A stretch of 17,429 nt of DNA from JAISFI01 sp031553775. Its GTDB lineage: Bacteria; Bacteroidota; Bacteroidia; Bacteroidales; Azobacteroidaceae. Below are positions 7,824-16,086 of this stretch, in pieces. Both the position numbers and the translations under genes were made by a program. The DNA lies in contig JAVBLA010000027.1 in NCBI GenBank assembly GCA_031553775.1, positions 1 to 17,429 on the forward strand, given 5' to 3'. Position 1 is the stretch's first letter. Each line of letters begins with the position of its first letter. The notes below the pieces were generated by a model, which saw only the letters and a list, made by a program, of their open reading frames with translations, was not told where the DNA came from and ran no database searches.

Positions 7824-9581
7824 ATGAAGAAAACTCTTTTTATCTTTATCTATGCGCTGGCTGTTTTACATACAGGTATGCCCAATAACGACAAATCATA
7901 CACCGACAGTCTGAAAAATGCGATAATCATACAAAGCGGGAAACTCCGGATGGAAGCCATGGATTTGCTGGCCAGATCGTATTATTCCACTCCCAACGAA
8001 TTATACTATACCCGGATGTGGTTAAATGAAGCACGGAAACAAAAAGATCCGGAGGCAGAAGGCATCTCCCTTGTCCGGATGGCCACATACTACTCCAATG
8101 CAGGACAGGGAGATTCCCTTGCCTGGATACTAAAGGAAGCCGAGCCATTCTGGAGAAATCACAAACAATACAAAACGTTGTTTCTGGGAATCAGCCTGGA
8201 TATTAATTTCTTAATATTCAGGGGCAATTATGAGATTGCCATCGATAAAGCCCGTAAGATGTATGAAGAAGCCAGGGCACTAAAAAACGAAGACGGCAGA
8301 ATAACCGCCTGCGAAAGCATCGGGCTTACTTATCTGTACTCTAACCGGTTACAGGAAGCCATTCCTTACCTGAAAGAGGCCTTGGACCTTCTGAAACACA
8401 GCAACAAAACATTTTATACCATCGACATATACTGTTACCTGATTATGGCAACTTCTACTAAAAAAGATTATGAAGTATCCTTATGCTATTGCAGGGAACT
8501 GGAAAATTTTTTAGCAGCATTTGAGAAAAGCAAAGACGGAAAACCGCAGACTTCCCTTCCCATGGAAGACACCTATCTGTTTCTGCATTGCCGGTATGCA
8601 CAGAATCTGATTTGGTTGAAACGGACTGATGAGGCAAAGAAACACATCGACCTGGCTGTAAAATACAGCGATGCAGATATGGAAGCACACTATCTCCGGG
8701 AACTGGACTATACCTTTGCCGTTTATTACGAAGCAATCGGAAAATATGAAACTGCTTTGGCATACATTGACAAATCGATCGCGGGAAGCCTGGTAATGGA
8801 ATATAAAGAAAAATTGCTGCAAAAAGCTGGTATCCTTGAAAAAGCAGGAAAATCATCTGAAGCAAATAGCATTTACAGAAGGCAGATCGCTATCGATGAT
8901 TCTATTTTTTCTGCCAATTCCGACAGCCAGATCAACCAGTTACGTACCATCTACCAATTAGACAAAATAGAAGAAAAAGCACATACAACACGGATGTACC
9001 TGTATTTTGCCTCCGGAGTTATCATATTGGCATTAATCATTTTAAGTTCATATATACTCTACTCTCTCCGGTTGAAACGAAAAAACAAAACGCTTTATCG
9101 TCGGATTGTAGAACAGCAACAGTTACAATCTGAGTTATCTTTCGCTAAAAACCGGCTATCTTCCCTTGGTGAAACGGGAGGAAAAGGGCAGGGTAATATT
9201 TCTGAAAATGCAGGCGGAAGTAAAAACAACTGGAAAATCATCATGGAACAGATCGATGTGCTGATGCAAACCGAACAGCTCTACACCGACAGTAATATTT
9301 CACGCAAAACACTATCCGACCGGTTGAATACCAATGAAAATTATTTAGCAACAGCGATCCGGGAAAATAACAGACAAACTTTCAGTGATCATATCAATGC
9401 TTTCCGGCTAGAACATGCACTACGCCTTTTGAAGAGCCAGGATCAGGATTCAATAGAGCAGATCGCTTATAAATCAGGATTCTCCTCGTACAAATATTTC
9501 CATAAATTATTCCGCGAACAATATGGCATGTCGCCTACGGAGTTCCGGAAATTTTCAAAAACCGAATCTACTTCCAATTAA
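7824..9581 (+). CDS. TPR-containing, single-pass membrane AraC-family regulator
   Basis: 585 residues. It has an N-terminal signal sequence or anchor (1-18) and then a helical TPR-like region from about 40 to 360, with units such as NRLQEAIPYLKEALDLL (174-190) and GKYETALAYIDKSIA (306-320). One transmembrane helix (about 392-415) and a basic, glutamine-rich coiled stretch follow. The AraC domain is at the C-terminus, with helix-turn-helix 1 near 493-514 (SRKTLSDRLNTNENYLATAI) and 2 near 543-565 (IEQIAYKSGFSSYKYFHKLF). The topology puts the TPR part in the periplasm and the DNA-binding domain in the cytoplasm. This TPR-helix-AraC plan is a recurring Bacteroidetes regulator type; the TPRs probably bind a peptide or protein partner. 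It is not a hybrid two-component protein: there is no kinase or receiver domain. It sits between two multi-helix AraC genes. Confidence 0.88.
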   Translation: MKKTLFIFIYALAVLHTGMPNNDKSYTDSLKNAIIIQSGKLRMEAMDLLARSYYSTPNELYYTRMWLNEARKQKDPEAEGISLVRMATYYSNAGQGDSLAWILKEAEPFWRNHKQYKTLFLGISLDINFLIFRGNYEIAIDKARKMYEEARALKNEDGRITACESIGLTYLYSNRLQEAIPYLKEALDLLKHSNKTFYTIDIYCYLIMATSTKKDYEVSLCYCRELENFLAAFEKSKDGKPQTSLPMEDTYLFLHCRYAQNLIWLKRTDEAKKHIDLAVKYSDADMEAHYLRELDYTFAVYYEAIGKYETALAYIDKSIAGSLVMEYKEKLLQKAGILEKAGKSSEANSIYRRQIAIDDSIFSANSDSQINQLRTIYQLDKIEEKAHTTRMYLYFASGVIILALIILSSYILYSLRLKRKNKTLYRRIVEQQQLQSELSFAKNRLSSLGETGGKGQGNISENAGGSKNNWKIIMEQIDVLMQTEQLYTDSNISRKTLSDRLNTNENYLATAIRENNRQTFSDHINAFRLEHALRLLKSQDQDSIEQIAYKSGFSSYKYFHKLFREQYGMSPTEFRKFSKTESTSN

Positions 9582-9588
9582 TCCGGTT

Positions 9589-9613
9589 TTTTCAGACAAT
9601 AAATATCTGAAAA
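9589..9613 (+). terminator. Possible weak hairpin terminator after the TPR-AraC gene
   Basis: TTTTCAGA and TCTGAAAA form a perfect 8-bp stem with a 9-nt loop, starting 8 nt after the stop codon. The stem is AT-rich and no U-tract follows, so termination strength is doubtful. Confidence 0.35.
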
Positions 9614-9629
9614 TCAATAAATTATAATA

Positions 9630-9671
9630 TTTTCCAAATAGTAGATATTGTTTTCCAAATAGAGGATATTA
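9630..9671 (+). repeat. Two abutting 21-bp direct repeats, probable AraC-type operator
   Basis: Units at 9630-9650 and 9651-9671 share TTTTCCAAATAG and GATATT, 18 of 21 bases matching. The array ends 17 nt before an exact -7 box and 113 nt before the ATG at 9785. The corresponding distances for the repeat at 6406-6449 are 18 and 110 nt. The two arrays differ in sequence, suggesting that each regulator has its own site. Confidence 0.6.
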
Positions 9672-9688
9672 TTATTTATTTATTGATA

Positions 9689-9696
9689 TATATTTG
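9689..9696 (+). promoter_or_regulatory. Predicted -7 box for the third AraC regulator
   Basis: TATATTTG matches TAnnTTTG exactly. The second repeat unit ends 17 nt upstream, over the -33 region. The predicted leader is about 80 nt to the ATG at 9785, close to that of the first regulator. Confidence 0.5.
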
Positions 9697-9784
9697 TTAA
9701 CAAAAAATCACAACAAGTGTATTTGTCAATGATAAGTATGCTTTTTTGAAAGAAATATTCAGAATCAATCTAAAATGCAGGAAC

Positions 9785-11035
9785 ATGTTTCTTGAATATC
9801 TTTTTTATTCGGATTTTGGGTTAATTTTATTTTTCATACCGATTACTGCTGCCATTCAAACAGCAGTATTCCACATTTTTTATCCTTTTCTAAGTAAACA
9901 GAAACGGGGTGCACATCAATGGATTTTAACTTCATTCATGCTGGTACTGTCCCTGAGTTTAATTATATGCCTGTATATAGAAAGGCTCACACATACAGGT
10001 GCACCCGAGATTATCCGGATATTAGAAACTATCTGTATCCTGATCACAAGCATACATGTATACTTTTATTTTACTTCTTTGTTTCATCCTGAAAGAATGA
10101 AGATTTCTTTCATTGTCAGCCATTGTCTTCCCTGGGCCATTATTTGTCTGGTAGCCATCATTCTACACAATTACTACCCTGCCCCCCGGATCTATTCCTG
10201 GAATGAATGTTTCAGGAATATACACGAACCGACTGTATTCCTCCGTGTCCTATCTGTTATTTATACGGGAATCTATATGGTGAATGTTATTGTTTTCCTG
10301 ATAAAGACATGGCTGTATCTGAAACATTCTTCACCTGAAGAAAAAAAAATAGGGAACTCTATTCTTGCATTTATTATTCTGGGTATTCTTGTTTATTCCT
10401 ACAATCTATATTCCATGTTATTTTTGAAATTCATGTTTTATATTGTCGCTTTTGCTGCCATTATAAGTGTCTTGATTCTTGAATACAGCAGGTTCAAATC
10501 GGTTATGGGAAAATCAGTTGTCAAACGATCTGCCGATAGCGGATTATGGAAACAAGCCGAAAAAGAAAAAGAAATACCTGACAGCCAGTCAGAACAAAAA
10601 AAAACAAAAGGACAGAAAGAAATACTGACTCTTTATTTAGAAGAAAAGAAAGCTTATCTGAACCAGGAGTTGAGCCTGATAAATTTGGCGGCAGAATTAG
10701 GCACCAACCGTACGTATGCTTCCATTCTGATCAATAAGGAATTCGGAATATCTTTTTACCAGCTGATCAATAAATACAGGATTGCTCATGCGATAGAACT
10801 GATGAAAAACAAGCATTTCAGGCAATCAACTATCGACAGTCTGGCCTATGAATCCGGATTCAAATCCAAAAGTGTTTTCTATAAACAATTCAAAGAAATC
10901 AAAGGGTGTTCACCCTCTGCCTATCTTCATCAAATAGAAGCCAAAAACAATTCAGAGATTTTTGTTTCTGCCGGGATGGCAGAACAGGAGTTGGCATACA
11001 AGCTAAAAGTCCAGCTCAGAAGTCCGGAGGATTAG
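9785..11035 (+). CDS. Membrane-anchored AraC-family transcriptional regulator (multi-helix sensor)
   Basis: 416 residues from the ATG at 9785. The frame extends upstream to a TTG at 9746, which I reject: the ATG begins the first membrane helix and gives the same promoter geometry as the regulator at 6560. Hydrophobic segments lie at about 10-34, 48-65, 79-100, 107-127, 153-178, 190-208 and 211-232. They are followed by a charged, lysine-rich linker (240-285) and an AraC domain with helix-turn-helix 1 near 298-318 (INLAAELGTNRTYASILINK) and 2 near 348-371 (IDSLAYESGFKSKSVFYKQF). The architecture matches the first regulator. A tail of about 30 residues follows the DNA-binding domain. The gene converges on the phosphoesterase operon with only 14 bp between stop codons. 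The signal it senses is unknown. Confidence 0.86.
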   Translation: MFLEYLFYSDFGLILFFIPITAAIQTAVFHIFYPFLSKQKRGAHQWILTSFMLVLSLSLIICLYIERLTHTGAPEIIRILETICILITSIHVYFYFTSLFHPERMKISFIVSHCLPWAIICLVAIILHNYYPAPRIYSWNECFRNIHEPTVFLRVLSVIYTGIYMVNVIVFLIKTWLYLKHSSPEEKKIGNSILAFIILGILVYSYNLYSMLFLKFMFYIVAFAAIISVLILEYSRFKSVMGKSVVKRSADSGLWKQAEKEKEIPDSQSEQKKTKGQKEILTLYLEEKKAYLNQELSLINLAAELGTNRTYASILINKEFGISFYQLINKYRIAHAIELMKNKHFRQSTIDSLAYESGFKSKSVFYKQFKEIKGCSPSAYLHQIEAKNNSEIFVSAGMAEQELAYKLKVQLRSPED

Positions 11036-11049
11036 ATACCAAACGCCGC

Positions 11050-12180
11050 CTATTTCCGGAAGTGGATTTCAAAGACCACTACTTCCGAATCTGTAAATAC
11101 ACGAAAAGGGGGACCTGAGAGGCCAAGACCGGATGAAACATACATCTGAGTGTTCCCCCTCCGGGCGTAACCTTCCGCGAAACCATCCCAATACCAGTCC
11201 ATTACATAATTATAGGGCCATATCTGCCCGTTGTGCACATGTCCCATCATCAGTAAATCTACCTGATTCATAATACTTTCGCCGATATTGAAAGGCTGAT
11301 GATCGGCTACGATCACCGGTCTGGAAGTATCAAGCCCGGTGAGCAGGTATGCAAGGGTTTTCCTCTCAGGATTCTTAAAATCATCTCTTCCGATAAGGTA
11401 AAACGACAAACCGGGCATAGCTACTGAGTCGCGCAATACAGTTATACCGGCTTGCCGGAGCCATTCGATTTTCTTTTCCGTATTGAAACGGTATTCATGA
11501 TTACCCAGCACTGCATAAACTCCCAGGGGCGCTTGCAAGCGGCGGAACTCGGATGACATATCCTGTTTCTCGAGCGGATGCAGATCGTAATCGATCATAT
11601 CCCCACCCAGCATAACCAGGTCGCACTGCTGTGCATTGATGAAATCTACATATTTTTTCAGTTGTACCCTATCTACTATATATCCGGCATGAATATCCGC
11701 AGCGAAAGCGATCCGCACCGATTCCATCCGTCCTGCTTTTTTAGAAATTTCAATCGGTTGTTCTTTAACCTTAGGATGCCTGTAGTTGCGATATCCGCAA
11801 TCCAGAAAAAAAGCAACCATACCGAGAATGATAAAAAACAGAGCCAGTTTGACCTGCCTGTAATTCCGGATAATCCAGCCGGGAAACCAATGGAACAGAC
11901 CCTGCAGGAAACGTAATCCGTCTAACAGCAAGAGGAACATGGAAAAATAAATCGATGCGATAAACCATGTACCACATACAATCTGCAGAAAATAAAGGAA
12001 ACCGTCATTCAAGTGTTTGTGAAAGAAATATCCACAAAAGAAGAGCAATACTTCCACTATGATCAATGCTGCAGCCGGTATCCTCCAGGTTTTCTTCGGA
12101 GGGAGAGCATGCCAGACATGATAAAGCACATATCCCGTAAGGAATGTCTGGGCAAATATGGAAGTAAGGAATATCTTCAT
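11050..12180 (-). CDS. Membrane-anchored calcineurin-like metallophosphoesterase (second paralog)
   Basis: 376 residues. Three to four hydrophobic N-terminal segments lie within residues 1-130, then a calcineurin-like phosphoesterase domain with the full metal-binding set: DIH (162-164), GGD (192-194), GNHE (226-229), H294 in DHQP and GHVH (313-316). This is the YkuE/YaeI-like group, whose members act on phosphodiester or pyrophosphate bonds in lipids; some hydrolyse UDP-diacylglucosamine in lipid A synthesis. The substrate here is not established. The ATG at 12180 overlaps the stop of the upstream paralog in ATGA, which implies translational coupling. The frame is open upstream to an ATG at 12243, but the resulting 21 extra residues are just the other frame of the upstream gene. 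It is last in a four-gene operon. Confidence 0.9.
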   Translation of the reverse strand: MKIFLTSIFAQTFLTGYVLYHVWHALPPKKTWRIPAAALIIVEVLLFFCGYFFHKHLNDGFLYFLQIVCGTWFIASIYFSMFLLLLDGLRFLQGLFHWFPGWIIRNYRQVKLALFFIILGMVAFFLDCGYRNYRHPKVKEQPIEISKKAGRMESVRIAFAADIHAGYIVDRVQLKKYVDFINAQQCDLVMLGGDMIDYDLHPLEKQDMSSEFRRLQAPLGVYAVLGNHEYRFNTEKKIEWLRQAGITVLRDSVAMPGLSFYLIGRDDFKNPERKTLAYLLTGLDTSRPVIVADHQPFNIGESIMNQVDLLMMGHVHNGQIWPYNYVMDWYWDGFAEGYARRGNTQMYVSSGLGLSGPPFRVFTDSEVVVFEIHFRK

Positions 12181-13313
12181 TTGAATTTCATCCGGATGCT
12201 GACAATCTCCGAACGGGTGCCGATCCGGAACTGGGGTCCCCACAGTCCTAATCCACTGGAAACATACACATGAGTATTTTCTTTCCGGACATATCCGTAA
12301 GGAACTTCAAAAAGTTTTTTGACAATCAGGTTTCCTGGCCACACCTGCCCTTCATGTGTATGTCCGCAAAGCAGGAGATCTACGTGGCTGTTAACCGCTC
12401 CGTTCAGGTTAACATCGTAAGGTTGATGGCTCAATCCGATCACGGGTAAGTGTTCCGGGGCATTTTTCAGTATGTAAGCCATACTTTTGCTTTCCGGATC
12501 GCTTAAATCTGCCTGTCCGGCTACCAGGAAAGTACTGTCGGCAACAAGTACGGCTTCGTTCTGCAACAAGCGTATGCCCGTCTTTTCTATGAAAGCGAGC
12601 GACTGCTCTATTCCGGAAATATACTCATGATTTCCGGTGACCATATAAACGCCCAGCGGAGCTTTTAACTGTTGCAATTCTTCATACATCCGGTAATGTT
12701 CGAGGGGGCGGGTACTGACATCTATCAAATCGCCCGCAATAACAATAACTTCCGGGTGCAATGCATTGATTTTCTCCACATATTGCTTCAGACGGTCTTT
12801 AGTGATGGTAAAACCGAGATGAACATCCGATATGGCAACCACGTGCAGTTCTTTGCGGCCATTGGCCGGTTTATCTACATCTATTTCCAGGGTTCTTACC
12901 TCCGGATGGCAAAAACGATAATATCCGATACTGAGTACAATGGTCAGAAACAGAGCTACCACTCCTGTCGCAATATATTTCGCCTGTACTACATTATCCG
13001 TTATGAAAGCAGGAAAGAAATGGAAAAAGTAATTGGCTATGCGCAATAAATCAACGGCTAAAAGGATAAATATCAGGTACATCATCACTACCATAAAGGT
13101 ACCTCCGGGAAAGCACAGCCATTGAATCAGTGGGATCGGCAGACTGTTACGCCCAAGCATTCCAATCACATAAGAAGACCACAAAAAGAGGAAGAGAACC
13201 GTATAGACAATCCTGAGGAGCAAATTATGCGGAAGGATCTGCCATCCCCGCACAAAAAGGTAAACACTACCCAGGATAAATAACAATAAAGGAAAAATGA
13301 TTACATGTTTCAT
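12177..13313 (-). CDS. Membrane-anchored calcineurin-like metallophosphoesterase (first paralog)
   Basis: 378 residues. Hydrophobic segments lie at about 4-22, 31-52, 72-90 and 112-131, followed by the catalytic domain: DVH (163-165), AGD (193-195), GNHE (227-230), H296 in SHQP and GHTH (317-320), all expected metal ligands. The C-terminus has the YVSSGLGLWGP block shared with the next gene (YVSSGLGLSGP). It is the same YkuE/YaeI-like family as its neighbour and clearly its paralog along the whole length, including the membrane part. The start lies 10 nt after the protease stop, so it is cotranscribed. A lipid phosphate or lipid A-related substrate is plausible by family but not shown by the sequence. 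Confidence 0.9.
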   Translation of the reverse strand: MKHVIIFPLLLFILGSVYLFVRGWQILPHNLLLRIVYTVLFLFLWSSYVIGMLGRNSLPIPLIQWLCFPGGTFMVVMMYLIFILLAVDLLRIANYFFHFFPAFITDNVVQAKYIATGVVALFLTIVLSIGYYRFCHPEVRTLEIDVDKPANGRKELHVVAISDVHLGFTITKDRLKQYVEKINALHPEVIVIAGDLIDVSTRPLEHYRMYEELQQLKAPLGVYMVTGNHEYISGIEQSLAFIEKTGIRLLQNEAVLVADSTFLVAGQADLSDPESKSMAYILKNAPEHLPVIGLSHQPYDVNLNGAVNSHVDLLLCGHTHEGQVWPGNLIVKKLFEVPYGYVRKENTHVYVSSGLGLWGPQFRIGTRSEIVSIRMKFK

Positions 13314-13323
13314 TCTGCTGATA

Positions 13324-14991
13324 TTATGGGAGAGCGTCGCTCAATGTTTCCGGAGCTGCAAGGGTTTGCCGGTACAGAGTTCCATTTTCCAGTACTTCCA
13401 GTGCCTTTTCCAATTCTTTGTCGTTCTTGAGCATTTGGACAATTTCTCCTTTTTGATAATAATATCTTTTAGCTATTTCGGCAGAAATAAGCTCGATAAT
13501 ATCTTTTTTATTCAGGTCCAGGTCACGGTCCAGATCAGGTTTAAGCTTCGCTTCCAAAGCTTTAAACTCCATTGCCGCCGTTTCACTGTATCCTTCGAAT
13601 TTCATAATTTCCTGAAGAGAAGCCAGGGCTTTTTCACTTTGCCGGTCGTAACGGAAATCCCGTTTTTCCACAAAGTTCTTAAAACCGGCATAGTCTGTAT
13701 CAGAAAAAACAAACTCTTTTACCGGAGCAATTTTCGAATGTTGTTGTACCCATTGGGTTACATAATCGAAAATAACATAATCGCCTAAAAGATAATAGGC
13801 AATATTAGCTTTCCGGCTCTCTTCCACTTTAAAATCGGGACTTACTCCTCCCCCGTCGCGGACCGGGCGGCCTATTTCGGTTTTAAAAACAGAAGTAAGA
13901 CTATCCGGAATCAATCCTACACTACCATCAGCTGCCCTATGGGCATAATCGATGGCCTGAATACAACGTCCGCTGGGAATATAATATTTAGAAGTGGTAA
14001 CTTTCAGGCTGGTATTATAAGGAAGTTCACGGGGAACTTGAACCAGACCTTTTCCGTATGTCCGGCTACCCACGATAATTCCCCGGTCCAGATCCTGTAT
14101 AGCTCCGGAAACAATTTCGGATGCGGAAGCCGAATTGCCATTGACCAGAACAGCCAAAGGAATATTTTCGTCCATGGCATCGAGCGGTGTCCGGTAGATC
14201 CGGTCCCATTGTTTCATTTTTCCTTTGGTAGAGAGAACTACTTTTCCTTTAGGCACAAACATATTGACAATTTGTACAGCTTCTTCCAGTATTCCCCCGC
14301 CATTATTCCGTAAATCGATAATAAGCGATGTAATACCCTGGTTTTTCTTCAGGTCTTCGAAAGCAGCCTTTACCACCTGGGCGCACTGATCCGTAAAACC
14401 GGAAAGATAAATATAACCGGTCTGTTTTCCCACCACCCCATAATAGGTTACCGGGTTCACCTGAATTCTTTTCCGTACGATTTCCAGTGTAACTGGTTTT
14501 TTCTCTCCCGAACGCAGGTATTTTACTTTGACCTTTGTATTCGGTTGCCCTTTCAGTTTTTCACTGGGTTCCTCAATATCCTCAATTTTCATATCATCTA
14601 TGGCCAGGATCTCGTCTCCGGCCTGCAAACCGGCCAATGCAGCCGGCATCCCTTCATACGGTTCGGCAATATAGGTTTTCCCGTTCCTCCGGGTAATGAT
14701 GGAACCGATACCGGCATATTCTCCGGTAGTCATAAACTTGAAATCACCCAGGTCTTCTTCTGAAATATAATTCGTGTAGGGATCCAATTTTTCCAGCATA
14801 GCGGTAATACCCTCGGTTATCACCTTATCCGGCTGGATGCTGTCTACATAAAACATATCCAGTTCCTTGACCAAAGCATTGAATATATCCAGGTTTTTAG
14901 AAAGCTCAAAACGGTGAATATCGGTCTGTTGAGCATACAAACAACAAGTGCTGAAAAATAAAATTAAACTAAGAATAAAATTTTTACCCAT
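13324..14991 (-). CDS. S41-family C-terminal processing protease with PDZ domain
   Basis: 555 residues. A signal peptide (1-20, cut near LYA/QQ) points to the periplasm. An N-terminal helical region contains LDPYTNYIS (69-77), which is typical of the family. The PDZ domain is at about 88-172 and the S41 core at about 190-350. The catalytic serine is probably S289 in GNSASASEI, paired with K314 in TYGKG; the 25-residue spacing matches known Ser-Lys C-terminal processing proteases. RNNGGG (228-233) forms the usual core loop. A helical C-terminal extension of about 150 residues follows, as in many Bacteroidetes members. Such proteases trim or degrade envelope proteins from their C-termini; the targets are unknown. 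The gene starts 13 nt after the kinase stop and is followed 10 nt later by the phosphoesterases. Confidence 0.93.
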   Translation of the reverse strand: MGKNFILSLILFFSTCCLYAQQTDIHRFELSKNLDIFNALVKELDMFYVDSIQPDKVITEGITAMLEKLDPYTNYISEEDLGDFKFMTTGEYAGIGSIITRRNGKTYIAEPYEGMPAALAGLQAGDEILAIDDMKIEDIEEPSEKLKGQPNTKVKVKYLRSGEKKPVTLEIVRKRIQVNPVTYYGVVGKQTGYIYLSGFTDQCAQVVKAAFEDLKKNQGITSLIIDLRNNGGGILEEAVQIVNMFVPKGKVVLSTKGKMKQWDRIYRTPLDAMDENIPLAVLVNGNSASASEIVSGAIQDLDRGIIVGSRTYGKGLVQVPRELPYNTSLKVTTSKYYIPSGRCIQAIDYAHRAADGSVGLIPDSLTSVFKTEIGRPVRDGGGVSPDFKVEESRKANIAYYLLGDYVIFDYVTQWVQQHSKIAPVKEFVFSDTDYAGFKNFVEKRDFRYDRQSEKALASLQEIMKFEGYSETAAMEFKALEAKLKPDLDRDLDLNKKDIIELISAEIAKRYYYQKGEIVQMLKNDKELEKALEVLENGTLYRQTLAAPETLSDALP

Positions 14992-15004
14992 TTAAATGAA
15001 TGTA

Positions 15005-16000
15005 TTAATTGATAGCGACAGACAAATATAATATTTCTTCTGTTTTCGATTTGATTTTTTCCCAGGTATGATCTTCCAGTCGCGTACCTACCACGCCGAT
15101 AATATGGGAAGCGAATAACGTTCCTATATGCCCGCATTGTTCCATGCTCTTTTTGTGCGAGATGCCATACAGAAATCCGGCGGCATAAAAATCACCGGCA
15201 GCAGTGGCATCTACCAGTTCTGTAGGAATGGCAGGAACTGTTACCAGTTCGTCTCCACTCATAATCAGGGCACCTTTAGGACCTACTTTTACTACGGCAA
15301 TTTCCACCCGGGAGGCAATTTCCCTGACAGCCTCTTCCGGCTCCAATCCGGTAAGTGCCCGAGCCTCTTCTTCGTTGGCAAAAACGATATCCACATATTC
15401 GTTTATCAACTTCCAGAAAAAATCCCGGTTAGACTCCACAATATTGTAACTGGCCGTATCGATCACCACTTTCATTCCCATATTCCGGGCAATTTGCATG
15501 GCAGACTCTATCAGTTCATAGTTTTGAACCAGATAACCTTCTACATAAAAATAACTATACGGCCGGAATATTTCTTCCGACAAATCTTCCGGAGAAAGTT
15601 CGGCAGAAATACCCAGATAAGTTCCGAAAGTCCGTTCCCCATCCGGAGAGATCAGCGCCATAGCGGTTCCCGACGGAGCTTCTTTCCGGATCAGGTGAGC
15701 ATTTACTCCCATACTGCTGACTTCTTCCATATAAAATTTTCCATAATCGTCATTTCCCACTTTACCGATAAATCCGGCATGCAAACCCATTTTAGCCAAC
15801 GCAGCCAGAGTATTGGAAGCACTTCCTCCTGCTGTGATTTTCCGTTGCATCCCATCGGTGACGTTAAAAATATGATTGCGACGCGATTCATCGATTAATT
15901 GCATACTGCCTTTAGGCAGGTTCAGTTTGTGCAACGATTCATCGCTATTCAGTTTCATCAACACATCTACAAGGGCATTGCCCATTCCTAATATCTTCAT
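15005..16000 (-). CDS. PfkB-family carbohydrate/nucleoside kinase (adenosine-kinase-like)
   Basis: 331 residues, normal for the ribokinase/PfkB family. The N-terminal motif GNALVD (7-12), the substrate-binding AGGSASNT block (57-64), GKVGNDDYG (79-87) and the C-terminal DATAAGD (264-270) with catalytic base D270 are all present. The family transfers the ATP gamma-phosphate to sugars or nucleosides in the cytoplasm. DATAAGD instead of DTTGAGD and the overall layout resemble the bacterial adenosine-kinase-like branch, but the exact substrate (adenosine, a sugar or another) cannot be decided here. It is the first gene of the four-gene minus-strand operon and has a canonical -7 box about 20 nt upstream of the ATG. 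Confidence 0.92.
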   Translation of the reverse strand: MKILGMGNALVDVLMKLNSDESLHKLNLPKGSMQLIDESRRNHIFNVTDGMQRKITAGGSASNTLAALAKMGLHAGFIGKVGNDDYGKFYMEEVSSMGVNAHLIRKEAPSGTAMALISPDGERTFGTYLGISAELSPEDLSEEIFRPYSYFYVEGYLVQNYELIESAMQIARNMGMKVVIDTASYNIVESNRDFFWKLINEYVDIVFANEEEARALTGLEPEEAVREIASRVEIAVVKVGPKGALIMSGDELVTVPAIPTELVDATAAGDFYAAGFLYGISHKKSMEQCGHIGTLFASHIIGVVGTRLEDHTWEKIKSKTEEILYLSVAIN

Positions 16001-16019
16001 TATTGCCTAAAATTTTCTG

Positions 16020-16027
16020 CAAAGATA
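16020..16027 (-). promoter_or_regulatory. Predicted -7 box for the kinase-protease-phosphoesterase operon
   Basis: TATCTTTG on the minus strand is an exact consensus match, 19 nt before the kinase ATG, giving a leader of only about a dozen nucleotides. No clear -33 is seen. It abuts the -33 TTG of the divergent tRNA promoter. Confidence 0.6.
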
Positions 16028-16058
16028 TTGCATATTTACAAAATTACTACTACTTTTG
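16028..16058 (+). promoter_or_regulatory. Promoter of the tRNA-Asn gene (-33 TTG, -7 TACTTTTG)
   Basis: TTG at 16028-16030 and TACTTTTG at 16051-16058 are separated by 20 nt, which fits the Bacteroidetes housekeeping sigma factor. The predicted transcription start is about 20 nt before the mature tRNA. Confidence 0.65.
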
Positions 16059-16086
16059 CAACGCATTTTGAAAAATGAGGATAAAT

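Noticed and set aside
7824..9581. Hybrid two-component system sensor
   Set aside because: No histidine kinase, ATPase or receiver domain lies between the membrane helix and the AraC domain; it is a TPR-type one-component regulator.
9746..9784. TTG start giving 13 more residues for the third AraC regulator
   Set aside because: The ATG at 9785 begins the first membrane helix and gives the same leader length and operator distance as the paralog at 6560; the TTG has no ribosome-binding support.
12181..12243. Upstream ATG extending the second phosphoesterase by 21 residues
   Set aside because: The extension is only another frame of the upstream paralog's last codons; the ATGA overlap start at 12180 begins directly with the membrane segment seen in the family.
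15128..15898. 256-codon plus-strand open frame opposite the kinase
   Set aside because: The kinase on the minus strand has all PfkB motifs; the plus-strand translation has no recognisable features.
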